The notes under the pieces were generated by a model. It had not been told where the DNA came from. It saw only the letters and a list, made by a program, of their open reading frames with translations, and ran no database searches. From Candidatus Thiodiazotropha sp. CDECU1 (GTDB taxonomy: Bacteria > Pseudomonadota > Gammaproteobacteria > Chromatiales > Chromatiaceae), in the NCBI RefSeq assembly GCF_963455295.1, contig NZ_OY734020.1, positions 682,001 to 746,000 of the forward strand: a stretch of 64,000 nucleotides of DNA, written 5' to 3'. This document shows, in pieces, positions 1 to 9,255 of the stretch (position 1 is its first letter; every line of letters begins with the position of its first letter). Made by a program: the position numbers and the translations under genes.

Positions 1-1006
1 CAGCCAGCGGGTCGCGTTCGATTTCACCGCTCAGGGGGCCGGTTTCGTTCCAGCTCTTATCCAGGGTCTGCAACAGGGGGGTGGTTTTCCACTCCATTTG
101 CTCAGTGGCGGAAAGGGCTGCAGACTGGGGAAACAGGGTTAGCAGATTGAATCCCTGGGTGGCGGCGTGATCGGGATATTCGGGCACCACGGCGACGGCC
201 GGATTATCAATGCCCAATGCCTTGCCGCTGGCATCCACGATAGTGCCGGGCAACTGCTCGATGGCGAACAGTTGCTGGATCAAATCCTCGATGATCCAGT
301 TACCGGGGTCGCTCATTATCAACAGATTGCCACCCCCTGAAATATAGTCGGAAATTCGCTCAATCTCGCCTGACAATAAGGGTCGGACGGGTGAGGCGAT
401 GAGCAACAGCGCAGTGTTGTCGGGCGGGCTGGGTGTGGTTGCGAGATCGAGTCCTGCTATCTGGTAGCCCTGTTGCTTGAGGGATTTGCCGAACTCACCC
501 AGGTCATGATTGGCCCTGCCGGTAAGGTCCCGCTCCCCATGACCACTAAGCCCCGCAATCCAGAAGGCATTGTCACGACTCAGGCGCAGGATAGCGTTGC
601 TGAACTGCTCCTCGTCCACTTTCTGGATACGCTCCTCCCTTTGCATATGCCGCAATACAATCTCACCGGATAGACTGATGCCCTGGCGGCGTGCTTCGTC
701 CGGGTGGCGCAGGGGATCGATGAAGGTCAATTCAATATTTGGTTTATGGCGCTGATAACGGGCCACAAAACGCTGTATCCGATCACGCAGTTTGGCCGTT
801 TCTCCTACATATGCCGTGACACTCAGTTCACCCGGAGTGCGTTGTAGAATTTCAATACTGATCGGGTTGAGGCTGTTACTGCCCTGGTGGGTCCAATCCC
901 ACTGGTTGTCATAACGACTGCTAAGCCAAGCCAATAGCACCAGCAAGACGACCATCACCAGATGGAACAGCAGATCGTTGAGGCGTGAACCGATCCAGGT
1001 CATCAT
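1..1006 (-). CDS. GldG-like auxiliary subunit of an ABC exporter (3' end missing)
   Basis: Reading leftward from an ATGATG at 1006, this frame stays open to the window edge, so only about the first 335 residues are present. It begins with one membrane segment (residues about 8-26, rich in L and V), followed by an extracytoplasmic region with the GldG/IFT52-like fold: a segment on Tyr-rich stress and SVTAYV, then FIDPLRHPDEARRQGI and FWIAGLSGHGERD. This matches the ABC-type 'gliding motility' auxiliary family (DUF4350/GldG). The start overlaps the stop of the upstream permease by 4 bases (ATGA), so the three genes form one translationally coupled operon. The family's substrate is unknown; in most Gammaproteobacteria it has nothing to do with gliding. 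Family assignment is firm, function is not. Confidence 0.8.
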   Translation of the reverse strand, partial: MMTWIGSRLNDLLFHLVMVVLLVLLAWLSSRYDNQWDWTHQGSNSLNPISIEILQRTPGELSVTAYVGETAKLRDRIQRFVARYQRHKPNIELTFIDPLRHPDEARRQGISLSGEIVLRHMQREERIQKVDEEQFSNAILRLSRDNAFWIAGLSGHGERDLTGRANHDLGEFGKSLKQQGYQIAGLDLATTPSPPDNTALLLIASPVRPLLSGEIERISDYISGGGNLLIMSDPGNWIIEDLIQQLFAIEQLPGTIVDASGKALGIDNPAVAVVPEYPDHAATQGFNLLTLFPQSAALSATEQMEWKTTPLLQTLDKSWNETGPLSGEIERDPLA

Positions 1007-1728
1007 CCGCGGCGCCTCTTGTCCAGCCTGTATAGAGCCAGCCCCAGAAAGAAGACCATCAGGAGCAGAAAATAGCTCAGATCGCTGATGCTGACGAGAC
1101 CCAGTTGCAGGTCCAGGTAGTGGGAGGGCCAGGCCAGCCAGTGGATGAAACTGCCGCCCTCTGTGTTTTGATCGAGCAGTGAAATCAACAGCAGCAGACC
1201 ATAACTGCCAGCGATGGCGATTCCCGGATTTTCATTGAGTACCGAGAAGTAGAGACCGATGGCGGTAAAGCCGCCGCTCAGGAGTAGCAATCCAAGGGTG
1301 GCGGCAAGCAGCAATCCGTAGTCGAGTTGGGTGCCGACAGAGAGGCTGATGCAAAGCAGAAACGGGATCAGAATGAACAACAATTGATAGATCAGGATAG
1401 CGAGAAACTTTCCTAACAATATGCTGAGGTTTGACAGCGGTGCGCTGCTGAGGAGGGCGTAGCTGCCGTTGCGGAAGGTCTCGCTGAAACTGCGGATAGT
1501 AAGAATTGGTGTGATAATCAGGATCAGCACCGAGGCGAGGCCGTAGAGTTGTAAACCAAGGTGATGGCTCAATCCCAGGCTGCGCTGGGATGGCTGCATG
1601 CCGTTGAAGATCTCAAGGGTGGCGAGAAACTGCCAGCTCAACAGGCACAGGCCGAGGCTGAAGATAATCCAGGCCAGGGGGGTGCGCATGAAACGCCGCC
1701 ACTCCATCCAAGCCAGATAGGCGGTCAT
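1003..1728 (-). CDS. ABC-2 type permease, GldF/NosY-like
   Basis: This 241-residue integral membrane protein has about six hydrophobic segments (near residues 17-37, 58-78, 104-126, 133-155, 168-186 and 217-235). The lengths and the SFSETFRNGSYALLSSAPLS segment after TM2 are typical of ABC-2 permeases of the GldF/NosY group, where this cytoplasmic loop meets the ATPase. It lies between the ATPase gene (4-base overlap) and the GldG-like gene (4-base overlap), so it should form the membrane channel of that exporter. The transported substrate cannot be read from the sequence. Confidence 0.85.
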   Translation of the reverse strand: MTAYLAWMEWRRFMRTPLAWIIFSLGLCLLSWQFLATLEIFNGMQPSQRSLGLSHHLGLQLYGLASVLILIITPILTIRSFSETFRNGSYALLSSAPLSNLSILLGKFLAILIYQLLFILIPFLLCISLSVGTQLDYGLLLAATLGLLLLSGGFTAIGLYFSVLNENPGIAIAGSYGLLLLISLLDQNTEGGSFIHWLAWPSHYLDLQLGLVSISDLSYFLLLMVFFLGLALYRLDKRRRG

Positions 1729-2636
1729 GAAACCCCTCCGGTGGTAGCCTCTAGAAACAGTTGCTCCAGGCTTATCCTCTCTGGTTTCAGCTCAATCAAT
1801 CCCCATCCCTGGGCCAGGATCTGTTGTGCCAGCTCGCTGGGTTGGCATCCCGACTTCAAACTGATGCGATAGTAGTCGGAATGTAGCTGTTCCGCGCCGG
1901 CAACCGCTGCCAATCCAGTGAGGGCATCCAGCTCCGGACTCTGTTCAAGACCGATTCGATAACTGGTTTGGGTGGGTGGGGTAATCTCCCCGCTGTAGAC
2001 ACTCTTGCCCTGTTGCAGAATAGTGACCCGGTTACAGGTGGCTTCTATCTCCGGCAAGATATGGCTGGATAGAATCACCCCCTTTCGTGGCGCAAGTTCC
2101 TGGATCAGTTCACGCACCTGGCGGATCTGTACCGGATCCAATCCATCGCTGGGTTCATCCAGGATGACAACCCGGGGATTGTGAATGATCGCCTGGGCCA
2201 GGCCGACCCGTTGTTGATAACCTTTGGACAGCTTACGGATCAAGCGTCGCCCAGCCTGTTCCAGGCCACAGCGCTGTTTAGTCTGTTCCCGTGCCTCCCT
2301 CGATCGACTCCTTTTCAGACCGTGCAAGTGGGCACAGTCCCACAGATACTCATCCACGGTCTGGTCACGATGCAGGGGTGGGCGCTCCGGAAGATAGCCG
2401 ATAAATCGCTTGGCATGGATCGGACGGATTAAAAGATCCTCCCCACAGATGCTGATTGTGCCTGCGCTGGGTGCAAGGTCACCACTGAGCATGCGCATGA
2501 TGGTCGATTTTCCCGCACCATTGGGCCCCAATAATCCAAGGATATCTCCCGGCTTTAACTGCAGATCAATAGGCGAAACCACAGGGGTGCCGCCAAACTG
2601 ACGACTGAGTTGGGTGGTTGTTAAAAGTTCAGGCAT
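1725..2636 (-). CDS. ABC transporter ATP-binding protein, GldA-like
   Basis: The ATPase of the exporter has Walker A GPNGAGKST, a Q-loop, the signature SKGYQQRVGLAQA, Walker B VVILDEPSDGLDP and a switch His in SSHILPEIE. About 80 residues follow the ATPase core, as in GldA-type exporters that energise ABC-2 permeases. I start it at the ATG at 2636; a GTG two codons upstream (2642) is possible, and neither has a strong ribosome site. It is the first gene of the three-gene operon. It is divergent from the hyuA-like gene, and the 245-base gap between them must hold both promoters. Confidence 0.9.
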   Translation of the reverse strand: MPELLTTTQLSRQFGGTPVVSPIDLQLKPGDILGLLGPNGAGKSTIMRMLSGDLAPSAGTISICGEDLLIRPIHAKRFIGYLPERPPLHRDQTVDEYLWDCAHLHGLKRSRSREAREQTKQRCGLEQAGRRLIRKLSKGYQQRVGLAQAIIHNPRVVILDEPSDGLDPVQIRQVRELIQELAPRKGVILSSHILPEIEATCNRVTILQQGKSVYSGEITPPTQTSYRIGLEQSPELDALTGLAAVAGAEQLHSDYYRISLKSGCQPSELAQQILAQGWGLIELKPERISLEQLFLEATTGGVS

Positions 2637-2881
2637 CGACACCTACAAAGTGGTTTGGTTGGCAATCGGCATAGTGCTGTATGGCCGCTAGGTTAGAGAC
2701 TTGCCAAACATATCACCCTTTGTACGCTATGCAAGACCCCGTGCTTGAACCAATCCGCAAATATACGCCAATCACCGCAAATCAGAGCCATACATGTAAG
2801 AATTGACCTCAGGCTTGGATTCTCCATACTGCACAGGGTGCAGATCTTTTCTTGTTTGCATGCAACTGAGGTGGATGGTGA

Positions 2882-4879
2882 ATGAACGGCTTTGATCGCC
2901 AGGATGGAAGGTGTTGCCTGCTGGGTGTCGATACCGGAGGTACCTTTACCGATTTCGTCTATTATCGAGCGGGGGAGATACAGATCCACAAGGTGCTGTC
3001 CACTCCCCAGGCCCCGGAACAGGCGATATTGCAGGGTATAGATGAGCTGGGCCTGGAGAGAGCCGGGCTGGGCATTGTGCATGGCTCCACTGTCGCCACC
3101 AATGCCGCCTTGGAGGGAAAAGGTGTGCATACACTCTATATCGGCAATCGTGGCTTGCAGGATATTCTCAGCATCGGGCGCCAAGCCCGTGGTGAGCTCT
3201 ATGATTTGCAGCCACGCTCCATGGCACCGCCAGTTGCGGGGCATGACTGCCTGCAAACCGGTGGCCGTCTTGACAGCCAGGGAGAGGTGGTCGAGCCCTT
3301 GACCGCTAAGGATCTTGAGATACTAAAGGATGAGATTGTCCGTCGAGATCCACAGGCTATCGCGATCAACCTGCTGTTCAGCTATCTCGATGATCACTTC
3401 GAAAAGGAGATTGAGGCAGTGATTCCTGAAGCTATCTTCTGTTCCCGCTCCTCTGATGTGTTACCGGCAAGCGGTGAGTATGAGCGGGGTATAGCCACCT
3501 GGCTGAATAGCTGGGTGGGACCCTTGGTGGCGGGCTATATCGAGCGCTTACAGGCGCGACTTGGCGGGGTTCGTCTGTCGGTCATGCAGAGTTCCGGTGA
3601 GGCGATTGCGGCAGACCAGGCCGCCCGGCAGGCGGTGCGGATGCTACTCTCAGGTCCGGCGGGGGGCTTGGTGGGTGCCGGATATCTGGCTGCGGCGTCG
3701 GGCCGCAGGCAGCTCCTGACAATCGATATGGGTGGCACTTCAACCGATGTGGCATTGATCGATGGCAGCCCCCGCTTGACCCGGGAGGGCCATATCGGAC
3801 CCTGGCCCGTGGCTGTGCCGATGGTGGATATGCATACCATCGGTGCGGGGGGCGGCTCACTTGCATGGGTGGACACAGGTGGCATGTTGCAGGTGGGACC
3901 GGAGTCTGCCGGGGCCGATCCAGGACCGGCTTGCTATGCGCGTGGAGGCAAAGAGGTGACGGTCACCGATGCCAACCTTATTCTCGGCCGCTTGCGAAGC
4001 AGCGCCTTTCTTGGTGGACGTATGCAACTCGACCTGCAGGCGGCAGAGAAGGCGATGGATCGATTGGCGACCCGGCTGGAGCTCTCACCGGAGAGGGCGG
4101 CGGAGGGGGTCATAAGGGTTGCCAATGAACACATGGCCCGGGCCCTGCGTGTGATATCCGTCGAGCGGGGAGTTGATCCGCGAGGTTTCACCCTGGTCTC
4201 TTTCGGCGGGGCAGGCGGTTTGCACGTCTGTGCCCTGGCCGATGCCCTGGGTATGCGTGCAGCCCTGGTGCCGGTCAATGCGGGTGTCCTTTCCGCCCTG
4301 GGAATGCTGGCAACCCGACCTGGACGCCAGTTGGTGCACACACGTCTTGGGCTGATCGAGACCCTGAGCGATAGTGAACTCAGGCAGGCGTTTTCTCAGC
4401 TCGCCCAGGGGGGAGTGAAAGATCTTGTGCGGGAGGGTATCGAGAGGGACCTGATCGAGGCTGAATATGCCTTGGATCTACGCTATCTGGGGCAATCCTA
4501 TACCCTCACCATTCCCTGGCGCAGCCTGGCCCAGGTGGAGAATGACTTTCATCAGCTGCATGAGTCCCGCTATGGCCATCGCATGGCGGTATCTGTCGAG
4601 TTGGTGAATCTTCGTGTGGCCCTGCATGGCCCGCAGACGGCAATTGAATTGAATCGTGCAACCAGGTCGCAGCCAGCCGAGGCTAGCGAGCTGTTGACCC
4701 TATGCGGGGTGGATTCCCCTGTGCCCTGTTATGCGAGAGCGCAACTGGCTGCTGGACAGGTGCTTACCGGGCCGGCGCTGATCACAGAAATGGCATCCAC
4801 AACCTGGCTCGAACCTGGTTGGCGTTGTACATCTGATGACACTGGTAATCTACTCTTGGAAAAGCTGACACCTGAATAG
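2882..4879 (+). CDS. Hydantoinase/oxoprolinase family protein, HyuA type
   Basis: The 665-residue protein has the actin/ASKHA-like phosphate-binding motifs of ATP-dependent hydantoinases and 5-oxoprolinases: GVDTGGTFTDFV near residue 20, LLSGPAGGLVGAGYLA near 257 and TIDMGGTSTDVALI near 281. A C-terminal HyuA domain begins around residue 500. Start choice: ATG at 2882 with GAGGTGG about 8 bases upstream. These enzymes hydrolyse ATP to open cyclic amides such as 5-oxoproline or hydantoins. The usual HyuB partner is not adjacent: downstream is the convergent rpmG. Whether it acts alone, with a distant HyuB, or on another substrate cannot be decided here. Confidence 0.85.
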   Translation: MNGFDRQDGRCCLLGVDTGGTFTDFVYYRAGEIQIHKVLSTPQAPEQAILQGIDELGLERAGLGIVHGSTVATNAALEGKGVHTLYIGNRGLQDILSIGRQARGELYDLQPRSMAPPVAGHDCLQTGGRLDSQGEVVEPLTAKDLEILKDEIVRRDPQAIAINLLFSYLDDHFEKEIEAVIPEAIFCSRSSDVLPASGEYERGIATWLNSWVGPLVAGYIERLQARLGGVRLSVMQSSGEAIAADQAARQAVRMLLSGPAGGLVGAGYLAAASGRRQLLTIDMGGTSTDVALIDGSPRLTREGHIGPWPVAVPMVDMHTIGAGGGSLAWVDTGGMLQVGPESAGADPGPACYARGGKEVTVTDANLILGRLRSSAFLGGRMQLDLQAAEKAMDRLATRLELSPERAAEGVIRVANEHMARALRVISVERGVDPRGFTLVSFGGAGGLHVCALADALGMRAALVPVNAGVLSALGMLATRPGRQLVHTRLGLIETLSDSELRQAFSQLAQGGVKDLVREGIERDLIEAEYALDLRYLGQSYTLTIPWRSLAQVENDFHQLHESRYGHRMAVSVELVNLRVALHGPQTAIELNRATRSQPAEASELLTLCGVDSPVPCYARAQLAAGQVLTGPALITEMASTTWLEPGWRCTSDDTGNLLLEKLTPE

Positions 4880-4884
4880 TCAGG

Positions 4885-5046
4885 CCAGGTTGAACAATTA
4901 CCTGGTTATCCAACATGTACAGGCATGGGAAGGGGGGTATTAGATCAGAAAAGTTTTGAGTTTTGAGTGGATGGGTTCGCTACGCTCACGACTCGTTACG
5001 GACACCCATTACCAAGAAAATAGGTTTTACCTAGACAACTCAAAAT
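4885..5046. repeat. Intergenic repeat region with two GAGTTTT units and facing inverted copy
   Basis: The gap after the hyuA-like gene holds no credible gene. Two units of the heptamer GAGTTTT sit at about 4951-4968. A facing copy (ACTCAAAATTTT) is near 5037-5048, and between them an imperfect inverted repeat is centred on GATGGGT...ACACCCAT. The same heptamer is greatly expanded at 56276-56378, also with a facing inverted copy, so this is a second member of one dispersed family. A weak stem (CCAGGT/ACCTGG, 4885-4905) just after the hyuA stop might act as its terminator. Confidence 0.5.
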
Positions 5047-5100
5047 TTTATTGCTTAGGCTGAGCATGGTGGTGAATCAGGAAAAATTATTCGCCAGAGA

Positions 5101-5126
5101 TAAAAAAACCCGCCATCAGGGCGGGT
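5101..5126 (-). terminator. Rho-independent terminator of rpmB-rpmG
   Basis: On the minus strand a 7-bp perfect stem (ACCCGCC/GGCGGGT) with a 5-base loop is followed by a run of seven T. It lies about 23 bases past the rpmG stop. This is a textbook intrinsic terminator for the leftward ribosomal protein operon. Confidence 0.9.
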
Positions 5127-5148
5127 CTCTTCCAGGGAATGGATAGAT

Positions 5149-5304
5149 CTATTTGATCTTCGATTCCTTGTACATCACGTGTTTGCGCACCTTGGGATCG
5201 AACTTCTTGATCTCCATCTTTCCCGGTTGGTTGCGTTTGTTCTTGGTCGTGGTGTAGAAGTGTCCAGTGCCGGCACTGGAGACGAGTTTGATTTTATCAC
5301 GCAT
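5149..5304 (-). CDS. rpmG: 50S ribosomal protein L33
   Basis: A 51-residue basic protein read leftward from ATG at 5304: it begins [19 protein letters not shown], continues [19 protein letters not shown] and ends ESKIK. This is the standard bacterial L33 of the large ribosomal subunit. It has no cysteine, so it is the zinc-free (C-) form. It lies 17 bases after rpmB in a two-gene operon that ends in the terminator at 5101-5126. It is a conserved short gene that a length cut-off would easily miss. Confidence 0.97.
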   Translation of the reverse strand: MRDKIKLVSSAGTGHFYTTTKNKRNQPGKMEIKKFDPKVRKHVMYKESKIK

Positions 5305-5321
5305 GACTCTCTACTCCTCGG

Positions 5322-5558
5322 TTAGACTTTTTCGCCACGGGCGCGCATCTCGGCAAGTACCGAATCGATGCCCTTCTTATCGATGATGCGCATACCTTTG
5401 GAGGTAAGACGCAGACGAACCCAGCGCTTTTCACTCTCCACCCAGAATCTGTGGGTATGCAGATTGGGAAGAAAACGGCGCTTGGTCTTGTTGTGCGCAT
5501 GGGAAACGTTGTTTCCCGAGACCGGGCGCTTGCCGGTGACTTGGCAGACTTTTGACAT
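5322..5558 (-). CDS. rpmB: 50S ribosomal protein L28
   Basis: A 78-residue L28 with the family opening [20 protein letters not shown] and the core [20 protein letters not shown]. It has only one cysteine, so it is the zinc-independent form usual in Proteobacteria. It is the first gene of rpmB-rpmG; the start is preceded by CGAGGTTTGG. Its promoter (TTGCCT, 17 bases, TATAAA) can be seen at 5628-5656. Large-subunit assembly protein, cytoplasmic. Confidence 0.97.
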   Translation of the reverse strand: MSKVCQVTGKRPVSGNNVSHAHNKTKRRFLPNLHTHRFWVESEKRWVRLRLTSKGMRIIDKKGIDSVLAEMRARGEKV

Positions 5559-5627
5559 GGTCCAAACCTCGAAATAGTTATCCCTGGATGGGGAACATAA
5601 TTTAATCCCCTGGGCGAAAGGCGCGTA

Positions 5628-5656
5628 TTTATAGCAGAGTACGGGGTGAGAGGCAA
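5628..5656 (-). promoter_or_regulatory. rpmB: Probable sigma70 promoter of rpmB-rpmG
   Basis: On the minus strand the -35 box TTGCCT (5656-5651) and -10 box TATAAA (5633-5628) are separated by 17 bases. A GC-rich discriminator (TACGCG) follows, usual for growth-rate-controlled ribosomal promoters. Transcription should start near 5621, giving a leader of about 60 bases. Confidence 0.7.
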
Positions 5657-5794
5657 GTGGTGATTGATGGGTAAGGGGGCGGTCCCGAGTATTAAACCCT
5701 GTGCTGTTGGGGCTTGCGCGGCATCCATGCCGCTTCTCTGAAAGAGTCCCCTCAAGCGCCTCTGCCCGGGCAAAACCTGGTATGGAATCAGAGG

Positions 5795-6469
5795 TTAAAT
5801 CATCCCCCTTTGCGCCAGAGAGACCGCGTCTCCCTCGCCGATCACGATATGGTCGAGGACGCGGATATCCACCAGGGCCAGGGCATCCTTGAGGCGTTGG
5901 GTGATCTGTCGATCGGCCCTACTCGGTTCAGCGACCCCTGAGGGGTGATTGTGGGCGAATATGAGGGCTGCTGCATTGTGCTCCAGGGCTCGTTTGACAA
6001 CCTCCCTGGGGTGGATGCTGGCGCCGTCTATGGTGCCTCTGAACAGCTCCTCGTAGCGAATTACACGGTGGCGGTTATCAAGAAACAGGCAGGAGAACAC
6101 CTCATAGGCATAGTGACGCAACTTGGCTCGAAGGTAGTCCTGGGTCTGCTGCGGACTGCTCAATCCCTCGGTTGCATCGAGCTGCTCATGCAAGTATCGC
6201 CTGGCCATCTCCAGCACCGCCTGCAACTGGGCATATTTGGCGCTGCCCAGGCCTTTTGCCCGGCAGAATCGCTGTTGATCGGCACCCAACAGATGTCGCA
6301 GGCCGCCGAATTCACCAAGCAGGCTACGCGCCAGGTCCACTGCCGTCTGGCCGGCTACTCCGGTACGTAGGAAGATTGCCAGCAGCTCCGCGTCCGAGAG
6401 GGACTCGGGACCTCGCCGAAGCAGTTTTTCTCTCGGTCGCTCGTCCATGGGCCAATCGGTAATCGGCAT
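5795..6469 (-). CDS. radC: RadC family JAMM/MPN+ domain protein
   Basis: The 224-residue protein has the two-part RadC layout. An N-terminal helix-hairpin-helix-like region (residues 1-95) is followed by a JAB/MPN+ domain with the metal motif H-N-H-P-S-G...P-S-R-A-D (His173, His175, Asp186). All metal ligands are present. The old name 'DNA repair protein' rests on a mutant later shown to lie elsewhere, and its biochemical role is unsettled. It is a stand-alone gene here, located between the ribosomal protein operon and the purMN block. The start has AGGAGGTC-like sequence upstream (AAGGAGGTCTTGC before ATG). Confidence 0.93.
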   Translation of the reverse strand: MPITDWPMDERPREKLLRRGPESLSDAELLAIFLRTGVAGQTAVDLARSLLGEFGGLRHLLGADQQRFCRAKGLGSAKYAQLQAVLEMARRYLHEQLDATEGLSSPQQTQDYLRAKLRHYAYEVFSCLFLDNRHRVIRYEELFRGTIDGASIHPREVVKRALEHNAAALIFAHNHPSGVAEPSRADRQITQRLKDALALVDIRVLDHIVIGEGDAVSLAQRGMI

Positions 6470-6527
6470 GCAAGACCTCCTTGTCTTTTGTTGCGGTTAT
6501 CTATGTTAACTTGCCCTGGGATCCGGT

Positions 6528-7265
6528 CTAATCTTCACTTGTCTCTTGAGTGATCTCATCCAGAACCATCCGGTAGAGACGCCCGGACTGTTGACGCTCG
6601 ATTTGCACCGGTAGGTAGTCCAGCTCAGGGGCAAACCAAATGGTGTAGTCCGGTTTGCGTGACTCCTTGCTTCTTCGCACCCGTAAACAGCGCATCTGAC
6701 CATAGGGCGTGTCGATATTTTCCTCACCCTCGACCAGGAATCGATAACTCTTTATCTTTCCACCATCCGCCACTTGGTAGGAAATATCCTTCCTGCCCTC
6801 GGCCAGGTGCAGACGCACGAGCAGTTGTTGACTGAGCCTGTCCTGGGTGCCAGCCGTGATGGATTGTGACCAGGTGATACCGCTACTGGTGGTATGGACC
6901 TCACCCACCTGCCAATCAAATTTCAGTTCAGCCCGATCATCCTCTTCTCCCTGGTCATTGTAGGTATAACTGATTGGCTTGATAGAACCGCTGTGCATCG
7001 TTCCATAACTCTCTTCGATGATCTCGTCGGCACTGAACCAAGCCACAAACATCCCAGGCAAGGTATGGGCATGATAGTGATATTCACCTTGTTCATTCAC
7101 TTTGAACTCAAGCTCGAGTTCACCCAGAGGAATGATATTGCGTTTAACACTGAAGGTGGCAGAAAAGGGTTTCAACAACTGTCCTTCATCGGCATGCAGA
7201 GGTATGCAACAGCTAAGTGCAGTCATTAGCAACAGCCAGCCGATGCAGTATCGGAGCCTTGTCAT
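6528..7265 (-). CDS. Exported DUF3108 protein
   Basis: I place the start at the ATG at 7265, giving 245 residues with a good signal peptide (MTRLRYCIGWLLLMTALSCC then IPLHADEG) and a 7-base gap after purN. A longer frame back to 7328 would overlap purN. The mature part matches DUF3108 (KPFSATFSVKRNIIPLGELE near the start, DYTIWFAPELDYLPVQIE near the end). This is a periplasmic, probably beta-rich protein of unknown function. The order purM-purN-DUF3108 recurs in many Gammaproteobacteria. No catalytic residue is recognisable. Confidence 0.85.
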   Translation of the reverse strand: MTRLRYCIGWLLLMTALSCCIPLHADEGQLLKPFSATFSVKRNIIPLGELELEFKVNEQGEYHYHAHTLPGMFVAWFSADEIIEESYGTMHSGSIKPISYTYNDQGEEDDRAELKFDWQVGEVHTTSSGITWSQSITAGTQDRLSQQLLVRLHLAEGRKDISYQVADGGKIKSYRFLVEGEENIDTPYGQMRCLRVRRSKESRKPDYTIWFAPELDYLPVQIERQQSGRLYRMVLDEITQETSED

Positions 7266-7272
7266 TGCGCAG

Positions 7273-7941
7273 TTACCCGATGGAATCCTGAGGGGCGAAT
7301 ACCACGGGCTTTTCAAGCCGTTTGCCATCCATTACCACCTTGCCTTTCTCATCCATTGATAGTCTTTTTTCAGCGAACCAGCGTATCGCCAGAGGATAGA
7401 TCAAATGCTCCTTTTGTAACACTCTGGCGGCCAGACTTTCGGCGTTGTCGTCGGTCTCGACTCTTACCTGGGCCTGTACCACCACCGGTCCGCCGTCCAG
7501 ATCCTCGGTGACGAAATGGATGCTGGCACCGTGTAGTCGATCCTGGGCATCCAGCACCCGTTGATGTGTGTTCAATCCCGTATATTTGGGCAGTAGTGAG
7601 GGATGAATATTCAACACCCGTCCGGCATAGTGGCGGACGAACCCCGGGGTGAGAATGCGCATGAAACCGGCCAGTACCAGGAGGTCCGGTGCGTAGCTGT
7701 CGATCAATTTCATCAGTGCATGGTCATAGCTTTCCCGGTCGGGGAAGGTTTTGTGACTGAGGATGGCTGTTTCAATCCCGGCCAGCTTGGCCCGTTGCAA
7801 ACCGATGATATCCGGCAGGTTGCCGATCACGGCGCGTATCTCTATGGGGAGATTCTCCTCGGTGGCTTCAATAATGGCCTGTAGATTGCTCCCATTGCCG
7901 GATATCAGTACCACCACCGGGAGTTTGGATGCTGAATTCAC
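7273..7941 (-). CDS. purN: Phosphoribosylglycinamide formyltransferase
   Basis: PurN transfers a formyl group from 10-formyl-THF to GAR in purine synthesis. The 222-residue frame has the [12 protein letters not shown] phosphate site near residue 13, the folate/catalytic segment [13 protein letters not shown] (catalytic Asn and His) and the catalytic Asp in [11 protein letters not shown]. It overlaps purM by 4 bases (ATGA), showing translational coupling. It is slightly longer than the E. coli enzyme because of a short C-terminal tail. Confidence 0.97.
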   Translation of the reverse strand: MNSASKLPVVVLISGNGSNLQAIIEATEENLPIEIRAVIGNLPDIIGLQRAKLAGIETAILSHKTFPDRESYDHALMKLIDSYAPDLLVLAGFMRILTPGFVRHYAGRVLNIHPSLLPKYTGLNTHQRVLDAQDRLHGASIHFVTEDLDGGPVVVQAQVRVETDDNAESLAARVLQKEHLIYPLAIRWFAEKRLSMDEKGKVVMDGKRLEKPVVFAPQDSIG

Positions 7942-9008
7942 GCAAGAGGTCCGTTGATTTCAACTCTGATATCAGTGTTATCGGTGGATTCAATTGCCCC
8001 CAGCAACCAGGCGGTTTCGCCCGAGTCATTGAGCAGTTTCAAGGCGGTTTCTGCATCTTGTTGGGCCACACAGACAACCATGCCGACGCCGCTGTTGAAG
8101 GTACGCAGCAGCTCACTGTTGGCCAGCTTGCCTTGGGTTTGCAACCATTCGAATATGGGCGGAAGCTGCCAGCTGCCAGTATCGATTACCGCTTTGCAGC
8201 CCTCCGGCAGCACCCGGGGTAGGTTTTCGGGCAGGCCGCCCCCGGTAATATGGGCCAGGGCATGAATCTCCACCTCCTGCATCAATGCCAACAGGGGTTT
8301 GACGTAGATTCGGGTCGGTGTGAGCAGCGCCTCACCCAGGGTGGCATCCTGGAAGGGTTGGTGCAGATTTGCGTCACTCACCTGGAGAATCTTGCGTACC
8401 AGGGAGTAGCCATTTGAGTGGGGGCCTGATGAGGCCAAGCCAATCAGGACATCACCTTGCTGGACATTCTCGGGAAGTATCAGCCGGCTCTTTTCGGCAA
8501 TGCCGACGCAGAAACCGGCCAGATCGTAATCTCCTTCCGCGTACATGCCTGGCATTTCCGCTGTTTCGCCGCCCGTCAGGGCCGCGCCGGCCTGCTGACA
8601 ACCGGCCGCGATTCCCTGCACTACGTCGGCGGCGATCCCCACATCCAGTTTTCCCGTGGCGTAGTAGTCGAGAAAGAACAGGGGTTCGGCACCTGCGACC
8701 ACGATATCGTTGACGCACATTGCCACCAGATCGATACCGATCGAGTCATGGCGATCGAGTTCCAGTGCCAGTTTCAGTTTGGTGCCCACCCCGTCCGTGC
8801 CTGAGACGAGCACCGGTTCCCGATAACGATCCAGGGGCAGTTCAAAGAGCGCGCCAAAACCCCCGAGTCCGGCGAGTACGCCTGAACGGAAGGTCTGTTT
8901 AACAATCGGTTTGATACGTTCGACTAGGGTATTGCCTGCATCGATGTCGACACCGGCGTCCCGGTAGCTGAGTGATGTGGGACTGCTGGGTTTGGATTCA
9001 TACGCCAC
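7938..9008 (-). CDS. purM: Phosphoribosylformylglycinamidine cyclo-ligase (AIR synthetase)
   Basis: PurM converts FGAM to AIR using ATP. The 356-residue protein has [15 protein letters not shown] at its start, [26 protein letters not shown] and [15 protein letters not shown], the standard ATP-binding and catalytic signatures. It is the first gene of purM-purN-DUF3108 and divergent from the DUF2066 gene. A stem-loop lies in its leader (9020-9046). No E. coli-type PurR box was recognised. Confidence 0.97.
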   Translation of the reverse strand: MAYESKPSSPTSLSYRDAGVDIDAGNTLVERIKPIVKQTFRSGVLAGLGGFGALFELPLDRYREPVLVSGTDGVGTKLKLALELDRHDSIGIDLVAMCVNDIVVAGAEPLFFLDYYATGKLDVGIAADVVQGIAAGCQQAGAALTGGETAEMPGMYAEGDYDLAGFCVGIAEKSRLILPENVQQGDVLIGLASSGPHSNGYSLVRKILQVSDANLHQPFQDATLGEALLTPTRIYVKPLLALMQEVEIHALAHITGGGLPENLPRVLPEGCKAVIDTGSWQLPPIFEWLQTQGKLANSELLRTFNSGVGMVVCVAQQDAETALKLLNDSGETAWLLGAIESTDNTDIRVEINGPLA

Positions 9009-9019
9009 GGGAAGATACT

Positions 9020-9046
9020 CCGGCTTCTGAGGTGATTCAAAGCCGG
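9020..9046 (-). promoter_or_regulatory. Stem-loop in the purM leader
   Basis: A perfect 7-bp inverted repeat (CCGGCTT/AAGCCGG) with a 13-base loop lies 11 bases upstream of the purM start. Just upstream on the minus strand is an AT-rich TTAAAAT that could be the -10 element, so the stem would be at or near the 5' end of the mRNA. It might affect stability or translation. No known riboswitch pattern was recognised. Confidence 0.35.
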
Positions 9047-9255
9047 ATTTTAACAGAAGAAACGGGACTCGGTGAGAGTTGTGAGCACCCTGATTTTCAT
9101 CTTTTCTGCTGGCGCGTTAAGATTTCCTGTTATTCGACTATCCGAAACAGCTGTTTCACCAGGTTGGCCCCCTGATCGGCCCAGGGTCTTGCATCGGGAT
9201 AACCAGATAACGAATATAGTGACAATCAGCGAACTTTTGTGATGTGTGGCAATTT

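Noticed and set aside
2693-3256. A minus-strand 187-residue frame at the start of the hyuA-like gene
   Set aside because: It lies within the well-supported HyuA coding region and its flank and shows no family signal.
5297-5773. A 158-residue frame over rpmB and rpmG
   Set aside because: It runs through the ribosomal protein genes, which are identified by sequence, promoter and terminator.
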